Origin: Zygnema cylindricum
Taxonomy: Eukaryota > Streptophyta > Zygnematophyceae > Zygnematales > Zygnemataceae
Length of the DNA: 60,000 nucleotides
Assembly: GCA_037447655.1 (NCBI GenBank)
Contig: JBBHKE010002973.1
Span: 356,322-416,321 of the forward strand
Reading direction: 5' to 3'
The notes under the pieces are model-generated. The model did not search any database and had not been told where the DNA came from. It saw nothing but the letters and a program-made list of their open reading frames with translations. The stretch's first letter is position 1. The number at the start of each line of letters is the position of its first letter. This document shows positions 36,513 to 48,200 of this stretch, one piece after another. The translations under genes were made by a program, and so were the position numbers.

Positions 36513-37118
36513 CTAGTCAATCTTTAATTTGACACCACACTTCTCCTTGCAGAAAATTAGCTTAGGGGAAGGCACAGGTTTGGTCATCATATCTGCTACC
36601 ATCTCACTATCTTGTCGGTACTCTAAACTGATTATTTTGTTTTCTACTTTCTCTCTAACAAAGCTGAGTCTAATGTCCATGTGTTTGGCTTTAAAATGAT
36701 ATTTAGGATTGGCAGAAATAGCGATTGCTGCCTGATTATCACAAAAAAAATTATGCACACCACTCTTAAGGTGACCAAGCTCACCAAGCAAAGACTTGAC
36801 CCACATGAATTCTTTTACAGCAAAGCAAGAGGGCATATACTCAGCCTCCATGGTGGACTAAGCAATAACTTTTTGTTGTTTGCTACTCCAACAGCAAGCC
36901 CCATCACCCTCATATAATACATATCCAAAAGTGCATCTCCTCATCGGAGCATCACCATAACTGGCATCACTCCAAGTAGTGATGTCAGTATTCTCCCCGC
37001 CCAAATGCAACCATAGATCCCTAGTTCCTATCAAATATCTAAGGACTCTCTTAGCTGCCTCCCAATCCCTCTTAGTGGGAGCATTTAGACTTCTACTCAG
37101 CACTCCTAAAGCTAGCAA
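36513..37118 (-). pseudogene. B-family RNase H joined to A-family pol
   Basis: GVLSRSLNAPTKRDWEAAKR, TTWSDASYGDAPMRRCTFGY, then MEAEYMPSCFAVKEFMWVK, CDNQAAIAISANPKYHF and MVADMMTKPVPSPKLIFC, with one stop after QQKVIA. At about 37,118 the match changes from B to A family within the conserved A-A-A-V-G segment, a seamless family switch. Confidence 0.78.
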
Positions 37119-39446
37119 CTGCAGCCGCGATGTTTGAGTGTGTGCAGTTCATGAAGTAGATTAGGCTATCAACAATCTGACGATATGGAATGGCAGCCAT
37201 AGAATCTGCCTCCCCTGATTCCAAGGTGTTATCAAAAATGACTCCTCCCTCGGTCTATGCCTTCCACCTTTTGCTTGAATTCCATGGGAGTGGCACTTCC
37301 CTTTGCCTCTACCATGCCAAACTTCTCAAGCATATTCCCAATTGTTTCTCGTTGTGTTAAATAGATTATTCTCCTATCTCTATCCCTTTCTACCTGAATC
37401 CCGAGAATATACTTTGCCTCTCCTAAATCTTTCATCTCAAATCTCGAATTCAAGGCTGTTTTATTTTCATAATCTCATTTAATGACTTACTCAATAGCAG
37501 CAAATCATCTACATACACAACAATGTAAATAGTCCCATCTTCCCCTTCTATAACATAGACTGAGTGATCTGAACTAATCCTCACAAAACCGAGACCAGTT
37601 AGAAACTCATCTAATTTTAGATTCCACTGACGTGGAGCTTGCTTCAGACCGTACAAAGATTTCAACAGCTTACTGACCAGATTTTCTTTTCCGGTCTCTG
37701 CATACATTTTAGGCTGCCTCATATAAATCACTTCCTCTAAATCTCCATGCAAGAAAGTTGTCTTAACTTCTATTTGATGGAGTTCCATATCCTCAATGGC
37801 TGCTAAAGACAAAAGATTTCTAACAGTTGGAAACTAGATAACAGGAGAGAAAGTCTCCTCATAGTCAATTCCCTCTTTGTGACTATACCCTTTTGCAACA
37901 AAGCGAGCCTTATATCTTTCAAAAAAATTATCTCGATTTAGCTTAACTTTAAAAACCCACTTACAATCGATGGCTTTTTGATCCGGCGGAAGCTCCACAA
38001 GCTCCCAAGTTTGAGCCTCGATTATCGATCGCATTTTATCTTTTGCCGCGAAGATCCATTGATCCTTTTCCGGGGCTGAAAAGGCTTGTTGTATGGTGAC
38101 AGGCTCCATTGTGGTTGCAAAAAATAAGGCATGTTCCGCCGGTTCACCTCGCAGCCTGCTGCTTTTCCTTCTTCCCCCCGGAAAATCTGAGGCTGGAACT
38201 GTTCGATCCCTAAGTTGCCACCAAGGAGGAGGAGGAGGAGGAGGAGGAGGAGGAGGGGGAGGAGGAGGAGGAGGAGGAGGAGGAGCTTTCTGTACAGGTT
38301 GAAAAAACGGAATGACCGGATTAGGAAAAGAGAAAGAACTTGTGAAAGAGGAAAGAGGAACATTTTCAAAAATTACATATTCTTGATTTTTGGCATTTTT
38401 CTCAAATCTGTCATGCCAAAAACATCGACCGATTGACTTTCTTCCTTAACCTGAATTTTTCTAGCAACCTGAAGAGTTTTCCTGTCTGGGTTGTAAACTC
38501 TATAGCCTACTGACTCATCATCATAACCCATAAAAATTCCTGGTACAGATTTTGGATGAAGCTTAGAAATAGGAAGATTATCCAAAATAAAACATTTACT
38601 ACCAGAAACCCGAAAGTGACTTACATTGGGTTTATTTCCTGTCCACATTTCATAAGGTGTCTTCTCTTTTACCGCCTTATTTTCTATTCTATTCTTTATA
38701 TAAGATGCACAAGAGAAAGCCTCACCCCAAAACTTGAAATCTATCCCTTTATCCAACATCATAGATTTTGCACTCTCCGTTAAAGTCCGGTTAAGTCTTT
38801 CGGATACTCCGTTTTGCTCCGGAGTATAAGAAACTGTGAACTAACGAGATATGCCGTATTCCCTTAAATAATCCGAGAATGCATTCGAAATATATTCTCC
38901 CCCGTTGTCGGACCGAAGAGAGAGAATCGACTTCCCGTGAAGCTTTTCCGCCCACGTCTGGAAATGCTTGAAGTGAGTGAACACTTCACTCTTCTCCTTC
39001 ATGAAGTAAACTCGGCTGTACCGCGAGAAGTCATCCGTAAATGTAACTAAAAACCGGCTGCCACTAAGGGAAGGGACTTTAGACGGTCCTCACACGTCCG
39101 AATGAATAATTTGCTGCAAATCCGTAGCCCGATTATCCGCGATTTGAGGTAGGGGCAGCTGGTGAAGCTTCCCTAAAGCACAACCATCATATACATGAGA
39201 ATATTTTTGTCCTAATATGACCCCATCTATCATTTTGTGTTTCACCATTTTATCAAGTTTTTCGTGATGAACATGACCGAGCCTCTTATGCCACAAAACA
39301 TTTTCCGGAAGGACACTTGAGTATGCAAAGTCAATTTCATTAGCCAAGTCCATCCGGTACAACAAGTATGGGCCTCTAGTTCCTACCAAAGCTACTCTCC
39401 CATCTTTGCTTACTACCTTCTTCCCATTCTTTTGCAAAATTTCAAA
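37119..39446 (-). pseudogene. A-family Pol: protease end, integrase, RT
   Basis: After Gag-protease (ending at TGA 39444-39446) come GAG-pre-integrase (LWHKRLGHVHHEKL, CALGKLHQLPL) and the integrase triad HSDV, LRSDNGGEY and PEQNGVSE. Stops follow HSDV (39,087) and ISR (about 38,840). The integrase C-terminus is FRVSGSKCFILDN and VGYRVYNPDRKT. A proline-rich hinge is encoded by the GGA repeat at 38,225. RT shows WVFKVKLNRDNFFERYKARF, KGYSHKEGIDYEETFSPV and the catalytic YVDDLLLLS near 37,500-37,525. A frameshift near 37,455 precedes RFEMKDLGEAKYILGIQVER. Order and motifs are copia; few breaks suggest a fairly recent copy. Confidence 0.84.
38225..38285 (-). repeat. GGA trinucleotide repeat in A-family Pol hinge
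   Basis: About twenty GGA units on the + strand, one interrupted (GGGGGA). On the coding strand, the frame that follows KA reads as a run of proline between integrase and RT. Confidence 0.85.
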
Positions 39447-40706
39447 TCATTTCATTTCAACCACAGAAGAGGAAAACAAATTTTTCTTAAACTTTGGAAT
39501 ATAGAGAACATCATGTAAGGTTCTCTTTACAATCCGACCATTAATGTCACATGCTAACTCCACGCTTCCCTTTGCCGTAGCCTCCACACCGCTATCATCC
39601 GCGTAGTAGATTCGACGAGTCGGAATCGGAGTAAGGGTTTTGAAGTAAGCCCGGTTGCCGCACATGTGGGAAGAGCACCCGGAGTCCATAATCCATCCAT
39701 TGTCTTGAGGCCCCTCCATGAGATCTTTTGCAAGTGCAAAGAACTCATCATCTTCTGATTGCGGAAATCTGACCACATCATCTTTTTCCCCCAAAAATTC
39801 GTCTTGTGGCGTCTCATCAAATGCAAGGAACGCCGCATTTTTCACCGGCTGTTTTGGTGTTGACCCATTTGAAGGTGGTTCCTCCGATCGCACCTTCCAT
39901 CCCGCACGGTATATTCCTGTTTCACACGCTTTTATAAATGCTGGGCACAGCCGGAAAACATGACCTTGACCGAAGCAATAGACACACCTATCATATTGCC
40001 TATAATTAGGATTAGGGGTAAAGTTCCTATTTCCGGAAAATCCAGCCTGCCTATATGTCTGAGCATTGTACGCTACCGCTGATTTTCCACCATTCAATGC
40101 TATCTGAGTTGCCTCTTCCTCTAGAATGTAAGCTTCAGCTACGGTTATATTCCATCTAGCCTTCTCCAACCTTTTCATTTGTTCCGCGGCTCCTTTATAT
40201 TCAGCAGGAAGCCCTCTCATTAAAATCATAGCTTGATGATAGGGAGGAAAATTCCCCCCGGAACATGCATTTTCCGACAGCAAAAGCTTCAAGCCATTAC
40301 AATAGGAGTTCATATCACCCCCGGTATACTTATAATCCCAAATTTTCCCAGCAGTTATAACCTCATTCTGCTCACTAGCTAGGACATATGACTCCCGTAA
40401 GGCCTTCCATATATCAGATGCTTTAGAGATATTGATATATGTCATGTTCAGATCTTCGGACAGGAGTAGTTTGAGAACATGCAATGCATCCTCATTTTTC
40501 TTTTCAAAATCAGAATCCGTATCCGGAAGAACACCGGAAATCACATCATACAATCTCACTTGCTTAAGGTAAGACTTAGTCAAATCCGCCCAATATAAAT
40601 ATTTTTGGCCATTAAACACCGGGATCCGTGAGGGTGGGCCCGTAACCTGTTGATTTGAGGCAACCGGTGACCCAGAGGAGGAAGAAGAAGCACCAGCCGT
40701 TGCCAT
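39447..40706 (-). CDS. intact copia Gag-protease reading frame of element A (419 residues)
   Basis: The only long intact retroelement frame in the window. Start at ATG 40706, 59 bases inside the 5' LTR; a Ser-rich leader, then QQVTGPPSRIPVFNGQKYLY overlapping the primer site. Helical Gag region: LYDVISGVLPDTDSDFEKK, ALRESYVLASEQNEVITAGK, YHQAMILMRGLPAEYKGAA. Zinc knuckle CVYCFGQGHVFRLC lies near residue 240. An acidic linker leads to the aspartic protease active site WIMDSGCSSHMCGN (DSG) at about residue 345, then LHDVLYIPKFKKNLFSSS. It ends at a TGA after VVEMK, where the next frame resumes at once (FEILQKNGKK), so the stop may be a single mutation in a continuous Gag-Pol. Confidence 0.85.
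   Translation of the reverse strand: MATAGASSSSSGSPVASNQQVTGPPSRIPVFNGQKYLYWADLTKSYLKQVRLYDVISGVLPDTDSDFEKKNEDALHVLKLLLSEDLNMTYINISKASDIWKALRESYVLASEQNEVITAGKIWDYKYTGGDMNSYCNGLKLLLSENACSGGNFPPYHQAMILMRGLPAEYKGAAEQMKRLEKARWNITVAEAYILEEEATQIALNGGKSAVAYNAQTYRQAGFSGNRNFTPNPNYRQYDRCVYCFGQGHVFRLCPAFIKACETGIYRAGWKVRSEEPPSNGSTPKQPVKNAAFLAFDETPQDEFLGEKDDVVRFPQSEDDEFFALAKDLMEGPQDNGWIMDSGCSSHMCGNRAYFKTLTPIPTRRIYYADDSGVEATAKGSVELACDINGRIVKRTLHDVLYIPKFKKNLFSSSVVEMK
40633..40647 (-). other. primer-binding site of A, internal initiator tRNA-Met type
   Basis: On the - strand GGTTACGGGCCCACC, directly after the LTR end AATCAACA. Confidence 0.82.
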
Positions 40707-41463
40707 AATATTCAGATTACAAAAGAGAAACTCTCATGGAAACCACAAAAAAACCGACTTCACAATGAAGCCCCAATCAATCCAGACCGACACAAGGTCT
40801 GCAAATTTGCCACAATATAAACAATATAACAAAGAATTCACATGCAGAATTTCACAAGGTTCTGCCAAAAGATCGCAATGATCTTGCAATTCAAAAGGAC
40901 ACAAAAACTGCTTCGCAGTTTTCTATTCACTGAAATCCTAACTCCAAAATATTCTAAGTCCTACATATACAAAGTGAACCTACAGCTGAACTACACCGTA
41001 CCACAACTACCGTGGTGTGTCGGTACACTAAACATTAATCAAACTAAACCCCGCCATCTACCGTACAAGTATTTACATCAATCCTTAACCCTAGCCACTG
41101 TTAAAGTACGCAGTCAAAGTTAGTGTGCTGAAATGACGGCTCGGTCAATATTTCTCTTCCAAAAATGACGGCGAACTCCGTCCGCCGTCCGCGTATTCAT
41201 TCATCAGCGAAGATGAACCTCCACGTGTAAATCTGATCCCTCAAGTAAATATGTACTTTGTCAACCAACTCAACCAAGCTTCACTTCCCCACGGACCGAC
41301 ACGTGTACAAAGAGTGTACCAAATCAGTGAGCTCCCTTTGGAGTTACATACCACACCACATCTGGTCTACATCAACTCATTTTGTACACAAAAACCGACT
41401 AAGTCTAGACTCTCTTTCTCACACACGAGATATAGAGAGGACTAAAGGTTTCTAAAACCAACA
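40648..41463 (-). repeat. 5' LTR of A
   Basis: Sense start TGTTGGTTTTAGAAACC at 41,463, end AATCAACA at 40,648. Few GTAC motifs compared with the other families. The gag start codon lies 59 bases from its end. Confidence 0.87.
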
Positions 41464-41601
41464 AACCAGTGGGGAAAGGATCTGAAGAAACCGTACAAAG
41501 GAGAGAGAGATTAGTCTGGAGGACCGAGGCTCCCTAATGGTCTTTGTCATTTCTGCAAAAAACTAGGACACTTCATAGCAGATTGTGTCAAGCTGTCTGA
41601 G
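41464..41601 (+). pseudogene. copia Gag of E2, second segment with zinc knuckle
   Basis: Resumes the E2 Gag exactly where 31,666 left it (after one AACCA). Zinc knuckle CHFCKKLGHFIADC is complete at about 41,548-41,589. Stops at CTGAG, where a reverse C LTR begins. Confidence 0.82.
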
Positions 41602-42606
41602 TGTAATTGGATGGGATCCATTACCACATATAATTCGCAAGTCCTAAGAAGCTAATATAGATAGTGCCGAATCTAAGTATATATAAACCCACATGATTCA
41701 CCCTTTGCCAATCAAAACCCAGTTTGAGCTTCACCCTTGTGAAATAAGACTTTCTGTGTGCTCAGTTCCACCACAAAATGCAAAGTTGGAATATGAGTTT
41801 TGGATAAATTTCCCCACTTTGACTTTCCCTTATAAATGCAGCTTCCTGCAAACCCTGTGACCGACTACACTCCGGTTTAGCCTTGACTCCCTTGACTTCG
41901 CAGCAAAAAGAATCATTGAAAATGGTCAACTGAGTTAATAGTTATGGCTGACCAAATTTTGCCTTTTATACAAGATGCTCTCTGAAGAGGCGACTATCTA
42001 CCAAATATTATTAGTCCTAAAACTCCTCTCTAAGCCCCCTAGTATTGAGGTACCAACTAATCACATGACTCTACTGTACAAAAAGGTACTATAGTCGATG
42101 TCCTTTCTGTATGGCATGTGTACGTCAAGACCAGTGAGTGGACGCATGTCTCCTCTGGATTCGTCCGTATTCTCCCCGAGATTCGCGCTTCCCAATGTTA
42201 TCTTGCCATGTGGTGCCATGTCATACCACGCCAGAAAACACCAATGTGGCCATTCCCAAATTTTGGCTCGCACCTTTGCTGTCGATGATGTCTGAATAAT
42301 TACATAACTGTACCGTATATAAAAAGTACAGGTGTCAGAGTACTTTCTCTACAGGCATTCTACGATAGAACCATTATATGACATTTGTCACATCCAAATT
42401 TGTTGTCTTTTGTTCCAGAGATTCTATAAACCTGTATGATGTTGCGATGTGTCATTTGGAGTGACGACGTCCTCAAACCGCCAAATTGTCATTTTCGCAA
42501 CGTTGACGCTAACCACGGCCGTCCGATTTATATCGTCATTTAAAACGGACCGTCGAAACAAATTTTTGTACTATTTGTTTCATCTGGTACTTAAAGTAAA
42601 ACTGTT
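41602..42606 (-). repeat. copia LTR, family C, reverse orientation (partial)
   Basis: Lower end is the LTR 3' terminus; the sense strand ends ATGGATCCCATCCAATTACA, including the gag start. It covers the last ~1 kb of a ~1.3 kb LTR and is cut at 42,606 by a B LTR. GTAC clusters at 42,070-42,125 and 42,325-42,345. Confidence 0.75.
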
Positions 42607-43666
42607 TGTAGAAATCGATGGTTATTTTATTATTTTCTAGGTCTAAATTAGAATATAGAAAAAAGCCGAGGATGTCTGCCTCAAACTTCTCTCTCCCACT
42701 CCCACACTTGTTGCAGTCACTGAGAAGTTAGAGAGGAAGCTAGAGCCATGGCTACCTAGGCTATCTAGAGGTTTACGGGAAATAGATTAGTTAATTAACA
42801 GATAGGTAGGTTTATTTACTAAAAGGTGATTGTCAGTAAAATGATTTGATCCTGGTACGTGCCAACCGTAAAAACGTCGTTAGCCGGTAGCCTTAACCCT
42901 AAGTGTAGAAGTTAAGATACATACTATTTGGTTTGATATTTATTTAAATGTTAACACGTAGGAAAATTCATTTAACGACGGATGTTTACAGTTACATAGA
43001 TCCCGTTATGTAAACGTACGGATTTCGGTCTGGACAAGAAACAAGTACCGCGCATTTTGTTTCTTTTACGAAAGAAATACCGCACAAGCATTTATGACGG
43101 GTACGATTGAAATTTGCATTCAATCGGACGGCCGAAAAGAAAGCCCAGATCGCGGAAGAGATTCTCGGCAGTTTGTGGTCATCGCCACATCGGATGACAC
43201 GTAGCACGATTACGTTGGATCGCGGCATCTTCGGGAATTACAAGACCGAATACAGATATGACATGTGTCGACATTTAGGCCATGTTGTAGAAATTCCGTA
43301 CATAAAGTACATCGACACCTGTACTTTTATGTACGGCAATGTAATATGATTGGTGCCGTACACCTGTAGATAGAGTTTTAGAGAGAGATAGGACTTAGAA
43401 AAATTGGTAGATAGGACCCTCTCTCCCAGAGAGCTTCTGTACAAATGGTCAACTTTGACCCTCCATAACTTACTGCTCAGGGGAGCAAATTCAACGATTC
43501 TTTTTGCTATGAAAGAGAGTCTTGCCTTCACAAAGGTGAAGGTGGTTAGAGCTTTAGTTTGCCAGGGTGGCTGTTATTCGTGCTGAAAGACAAAGGGGTC
43601 AGGGTTATCCTAGAGGCTTCGTGTGAGCTGCTAACTCTGAGGTCGTATGAAGGTCTCACAGTTGCA
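42607..43666 (+). repeat. copia LTR, family B, forward (5' LTR)
   Basis: TGTAGAAATCGATGG start, TTGCA end, about 1,060 bases. Gag ATG at 43647. It forms an inverted pair with 44206-45265, similar over its whole length. Confidence 0.85.
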
Positions 43667-44205
43667 GGTGAAGGGCCCACCATCTAGGGTGCCCATATTC
43701 AATGCAGCTTGCTTCATATTTGGGGAAAGTATGATGATATGAGCTCTATGTGAGAAAAGGTTTTGGGGAATAGTGACTGGACGGGTGAGGCGTCCATCCA
43801 ATTTTGGAATACCTCCAAGGTTTAGAGGAGGTTGATTCACTAGAGATGCTGATTAATCTACAACGGCGGAGACAAAGGAAGGAGAGGTGGTGGACAAAGG
43901 AAAGGAGAAGGAGACGACCACACCAATAACAACTAGTTTGGCATTCATGTCACCTATTCCGAGGAACGAGGAGAATGATAGTAATACCTGGGACTTCAAC
44001 AATATGGCGATAAAGCACTTCATCCTCCGCCACCTTACTCAAGGACTTGCATATCCTCATTTGCAGGTAGAAAGGGCATCCGATCTTTGGATGGCTCTTA
44101 TTGAGATGTACCGAAGTGGTATGATTCAGCAACAACAGTTGTGTGATCAAAAAGTTAAAGAGTACGTATACAAAGGGGGGAAGATGTTAGATTTTTGCAA
44201 TGAGC
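43647..44205 (+). pseudogene. B-family Gag 5' segment
   Basis: ATG 43647 in the LTR: MKVSQLQVKGPPSRVPIFN. In-frame breaks occur early (around 43,750 and 43,850), then an open part from about 43,887 reads KHFILRHLTQGLAYPHLQVE and YKGGKMLDFCNE, ending abruptly at 44,205 against the reverse B LTR. No zinc knuckle or pol follows on this strand. Confidence 0.75.
43667..43681 (+). other. primer-binding site of B(+), decayed
   Basis: GGTGAAGGGCCCACC directly after the LTR; two differences from the perfect form. Confidence 0.7.
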
Positions 44206-45265
44206 TGCAACTCTGAGACCTCCAAAGGACCTCACAATAAGCAGCTCACACGAAGACTCTAGGATAACCCAGTCCCCTCTGTCTTTCAGCACTAATAACA
44301 GCCACCCTGACAAACAAAAGCTCTAACCACCTTCACATTTGTGAAGGCAAGACTCACCTGAGGTGATAGCAAAAACAATTTGTGAATTTGCTCCCGTGAG
44401 CACTAAGTTATGGAGGGTCAAAGTTGACATTTTGTACAGAAGCTCTTTGGGAGAGAGGGTCCTTTCATCCAATTTTTCTAAGTCCTATCTCTCTCTAAAA
44501 CTCTATCTACTCGTGTCCGGCACCAATCATATTACACTGCCGTGTATAAAAGTACAGCTGTCGGTGTACACTATGTACGGACATTGTATAACATGGCCTA
44601 AATGTCGATACATGTCATATCCGGATTCGGTCCCATAATTCCTGGGGATGCCACTATCCAACGTAATTTTGCCACGTGTCATCCGATGTGGCGATGACCA
44701 CAAACCGCCGAGAATCTCTGTTGCAATCTCGGCTTTCTTTTCGGTCGTCCGATTGAATGCAAATTTCAATTATAGCCATCATAAATGCTTGTGCGGTATT
44801 TGTTTCATAAAAGAAACAAAATGCGCTGTACTTATTTTTTGTCCATACCGCAATCCGTACATTTTACATAACGTGATCTATCTAACCTTAAACATCCGCC
44901 GTAAAATAAATTTACCTACGTGTTAACATTTAAATAAATATCCAACCTAATAGTATGTATCGTAACTTCTAGACTTAACTGCTAAAGCTGCCGGCTACCG
45001 ACGATCTCACGGTTGGCAAGTACCTAGATCAAATCCTGTTACCAACATATACCCTTTAGTAAATAAACCTACCTATTTAACTTATCTATTTCGCGTAAAC
45101 CTCTGGATAGCCTAGGTAGCCATGGCTATAGCTTCGTCTCCAACTTCTCAGTGACTGCAACAAGTGTGGGAGTTTGGAGAGAGAAGTTTGAGGCAGACTT
45201 CCTCGCCTTCTTTCTATATTCCAATTTAGACCTAAAAAATAATAAAATAACCATCGATTTCTACA
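44206..45265 (-). repeat. copia LTR, family B, reverse (3' LTR)
   Basis: Sense start TGTAGAAATCGATGG at 45,265 after the polypurine tract AATAAGGGGAG; lower end TGCAACTCTGAG. Length equals the forward copy at 42,607. An open frame at 44,527-44,769 also exists in the forward copy but shows many replacements and no known domain, so I do not call it a gene. Confidence 0.85.
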
Positions 45266-45278
45266 CTCCCCTTATTTT

Positions 45279-48200
45279 CTAGTCAATCTTCAATTTCAGA
45301 CCATAGTTCTCGCTACAGAAAATTAGTTTAGAGGAACGCACAAGTTTGGTCACCATATCTGCTACCATATCACTATCTGGTCGGTACTCTAAAGTGATTA
45401 GTTGTTTTTCTACTTTCTCTCTAACAAAGGTGAGTCTAATTTCTATGTGATTAGCTTTAAAATGATGTTTAAGATTGGTACAAATAGCGATTGCAGCCTG
45501 ATTATCACAAAAATAAATTATGCCCACCACTCATAAGGTGACCAAGCTCACTAAGCAAAGACTTGACCCACATCAATTCTTTTACAGCAGAGCAAAAGGC
45601 CATATACTCAGCCTTCATGGTGGACTGAGAAATAACCTTTTGCTGTTTGCTACTCCAACAGCAAGCCCCATCACCCACATATAATACATATCCAGGAGTA
45701 CATCTCCTCATCGGAGCATCATTATAACAGGCATCACTCCAAGTAGTGATGTCAGTATTCTCCCCACCGAAATGCAACCATAGATCCCTAGTTGCTATCA
45801 AATATCTAAGGACTCTCTTAGCTGCCTCCCAATCCTTCTTAGTGGGAGCATTTAGACTTCTATTCAGCACTCCAACAGCTGCTGCTAAATCCGGGCAGGT
45901 ACAATTCATAAAATAGATTAGGCTTCTCACTACTTGCTTGTAAGGAATAGTCTGCATGAACTTTTGTTCTTCAGGACTTAATTCCTCATCTAAGATTATG
46001 ACTCCTTCTTCCTCACTCCCCTCACTTCCCTTCTTTAACTCCATTGGAGTTGTACAACAATTTGCTTTATCCATTTGAAATTTTTCCAGCATGTTCCAAA
46101 TTGCTTCCTTTTGAGTCAATCTTATAATCTTTCTTTCTCGGTCTCTTTCTACTTGAATTCCCAAAATATATTTTGCTTCTCCTATATCCTTCATTTCAAA
46201 TCTCCCGTTAAGATTGGTTTTCAGTTTATTAATTTTTTCCATTGATTTACTTAAAACAAGTAAATCATCAACATAAATTGCAATAAATATAATACCTTCC
46301 TTATCTTAAAAAACATAGATTGAGTGATCTGAGCTGATCCGGATATATCCCACACCGGTAAGAAACTCATCAAGTTTCTTATTACACTATGGAGGCGCCT
46401 GTTTCAAACTATAAAGGGATTTAATCAGCTGGCATACGTTACTCTCCTCTCCTTCCTCCACAAATCCTTCGGGTGGTCGCATGATGATCTCCTCTTCCAA
46501 TTCTCTGTGCAAAAAGGCTGTCTTGATGTCCATCTGGTGCACCTCCATCTCTTCCGCTGCTATTAGACTGAGAAGTATGCGGACGGATGGAAATCTAACG
46601 ACCCGGGCAAAGGTTTCCTCATAGTCGATTCCTTCTTTCTGTGTAAATCCTTTTGCCACCAATCAAGCTTTGTAACGCTCAATGGTGTTATACGGGTTCA
46701 GTTTTAATTTGAAAACCCGATTACAATCGATTAGTTTTCGGTTAGGTGGAGAGTCCACTAGCACCCAAGTATCGGGTGCCATAATTGAGGCCATCTCCTC
46801 ATTGATAGCTATTTTCCACCGGTTCTTGTTTGGACAAGTCATCGCCTCTCCATAAGTTTGAGGTTCATCTTGATGAGATAGCTTTGTTACCTTGTTATTA
46901 ACCTGTTTTTCTTGTAATCTTTTGCTACTTCTCCTACCCCTCTCAAAATCTCTGGCCGAAATAGATGGTTCCCGTGGGTTCTTTCGAACAATCTCGGCTT
47001 CTGCTTTATCCCTTGATTCCGAATCAATTTCCATGACGTCTTCCGCTTCTGGTAAAGTTCTCACTAGAGTTTCCGCAGCCGAGTCCTTTTCAGTCTGATT
47101 TGTACCTGTAAGAATGTCATCTTCTTTAAAACCTAGATAGTTAGGTAGTTCAAAGTCATCGGAATTTTTTGACTCAAATTTAATTTTTATTGACTTTGTA
47201 TACTTGAACGGATCCACGGACTTTCCTTCATCCATAACTACTAGATGCTTTACTAAGATTATATCTTCCCTTTTTAGATCATAAACTCTATATCCTTTAA
47301 CATCCTCATCATATCCTAATAAGTATCTCGGTTTTCCTTTAGGATCTAGCTTCCAATTAAACCGATCTGTATCTAGACTGAATACTTAACTGTCGAGAAC
47401 CTTTAAGTGAGATATGTCTAGTTTTTAACCTGTCCGTCTCTCATAAGGTGTTTGATCTTTTATAGGTGAAGTAAAAACTCTATTTTTGAGGTAATTAGCA
47501 CAGTTCATTGCTTCGGCCCAAAACCTTTTTCTTATCTTCTTGTCCGACAACATATGTCTAGCACTATCACTTAGTGTCCTATTTAATCTTTCAACTACCC
47601 CATTCAGTTCTGGGTTTTCTGGAACTGTCTTTTGGTGTTGGACTCCATCTTCCCTTAGAAAATCCTCAAAATGGTTAGAAGTATACTCTCCACCATTGTC
47701 ACTCCTTACTCTCTTGATTGGAGTTTCATGGAGTTTTTCGCTCCATGCTATATATTGTCTAAAACAATCCTGAGCTTCAGACTTGTTTTTCAAAAAACAC
47801 ACCATAGAATACCGAGACCAATCATCAATGATAGTCATCATAAATCTCTTCCCCCCCGGTGATGGCACTTTGGCCGATCCCCAAATATTTGTGTGTACTA
47901 AATCTAGAATTTTTTCTCCCTTATAGGTGGCAGTTTTTGGGAAGGGTAACCTGTGTGCTTTACCTTGAGCACATCCACTACAATCACTTAGATTCTCACT
48001 TTCACCGAACTGAATCCCTTCCACTACTCCCATCTTTTTCATCTCTCTTAACATATCTAGATTCACATGCCCAAGCCTCTTTTTCCACAACATTATAGCA
48101 TGAACACCTACATAATAAAGCTTCTTCTTTTTATTGCTTAAAATCAGCCTAAACATCCCTTGGCTACCTTTTTCAGCGGTGAAATAAACTTCCTCCTCAA

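Larger units (their letters stand above)
31667..41463 (-). mobile_element. copia element A, reverse orientation, inserted in E2 gag
   Basis: LTRs of about 817 bases at both ends and an exact 5-bp target duplication AACCA at 31662-31666 and 41464-41468. Its own pol is interrupted between 33,346 and 37,118 by E3 and B-family material. Reading downward: LTR, intact gag, protease, integrase, RT, foreign block, RNase H, polypurine tract, LTR. Confidence 0.88.

Noticed and set aside
38022-38369. Leucine-rich membrane-like protein on the - strand
   Set aside because: The Leu run is the wrong-frame reading of the GGA repeat; the Pol frame reads proline.
44527-44769. Open frame inside B LTRs, present in both copies, as a possible conserved small protein
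   Set aside because: It overlaps the LTR promoter region, its two versions differ at many residues, and no domain is recognisable; sharing follows from LTR homology.
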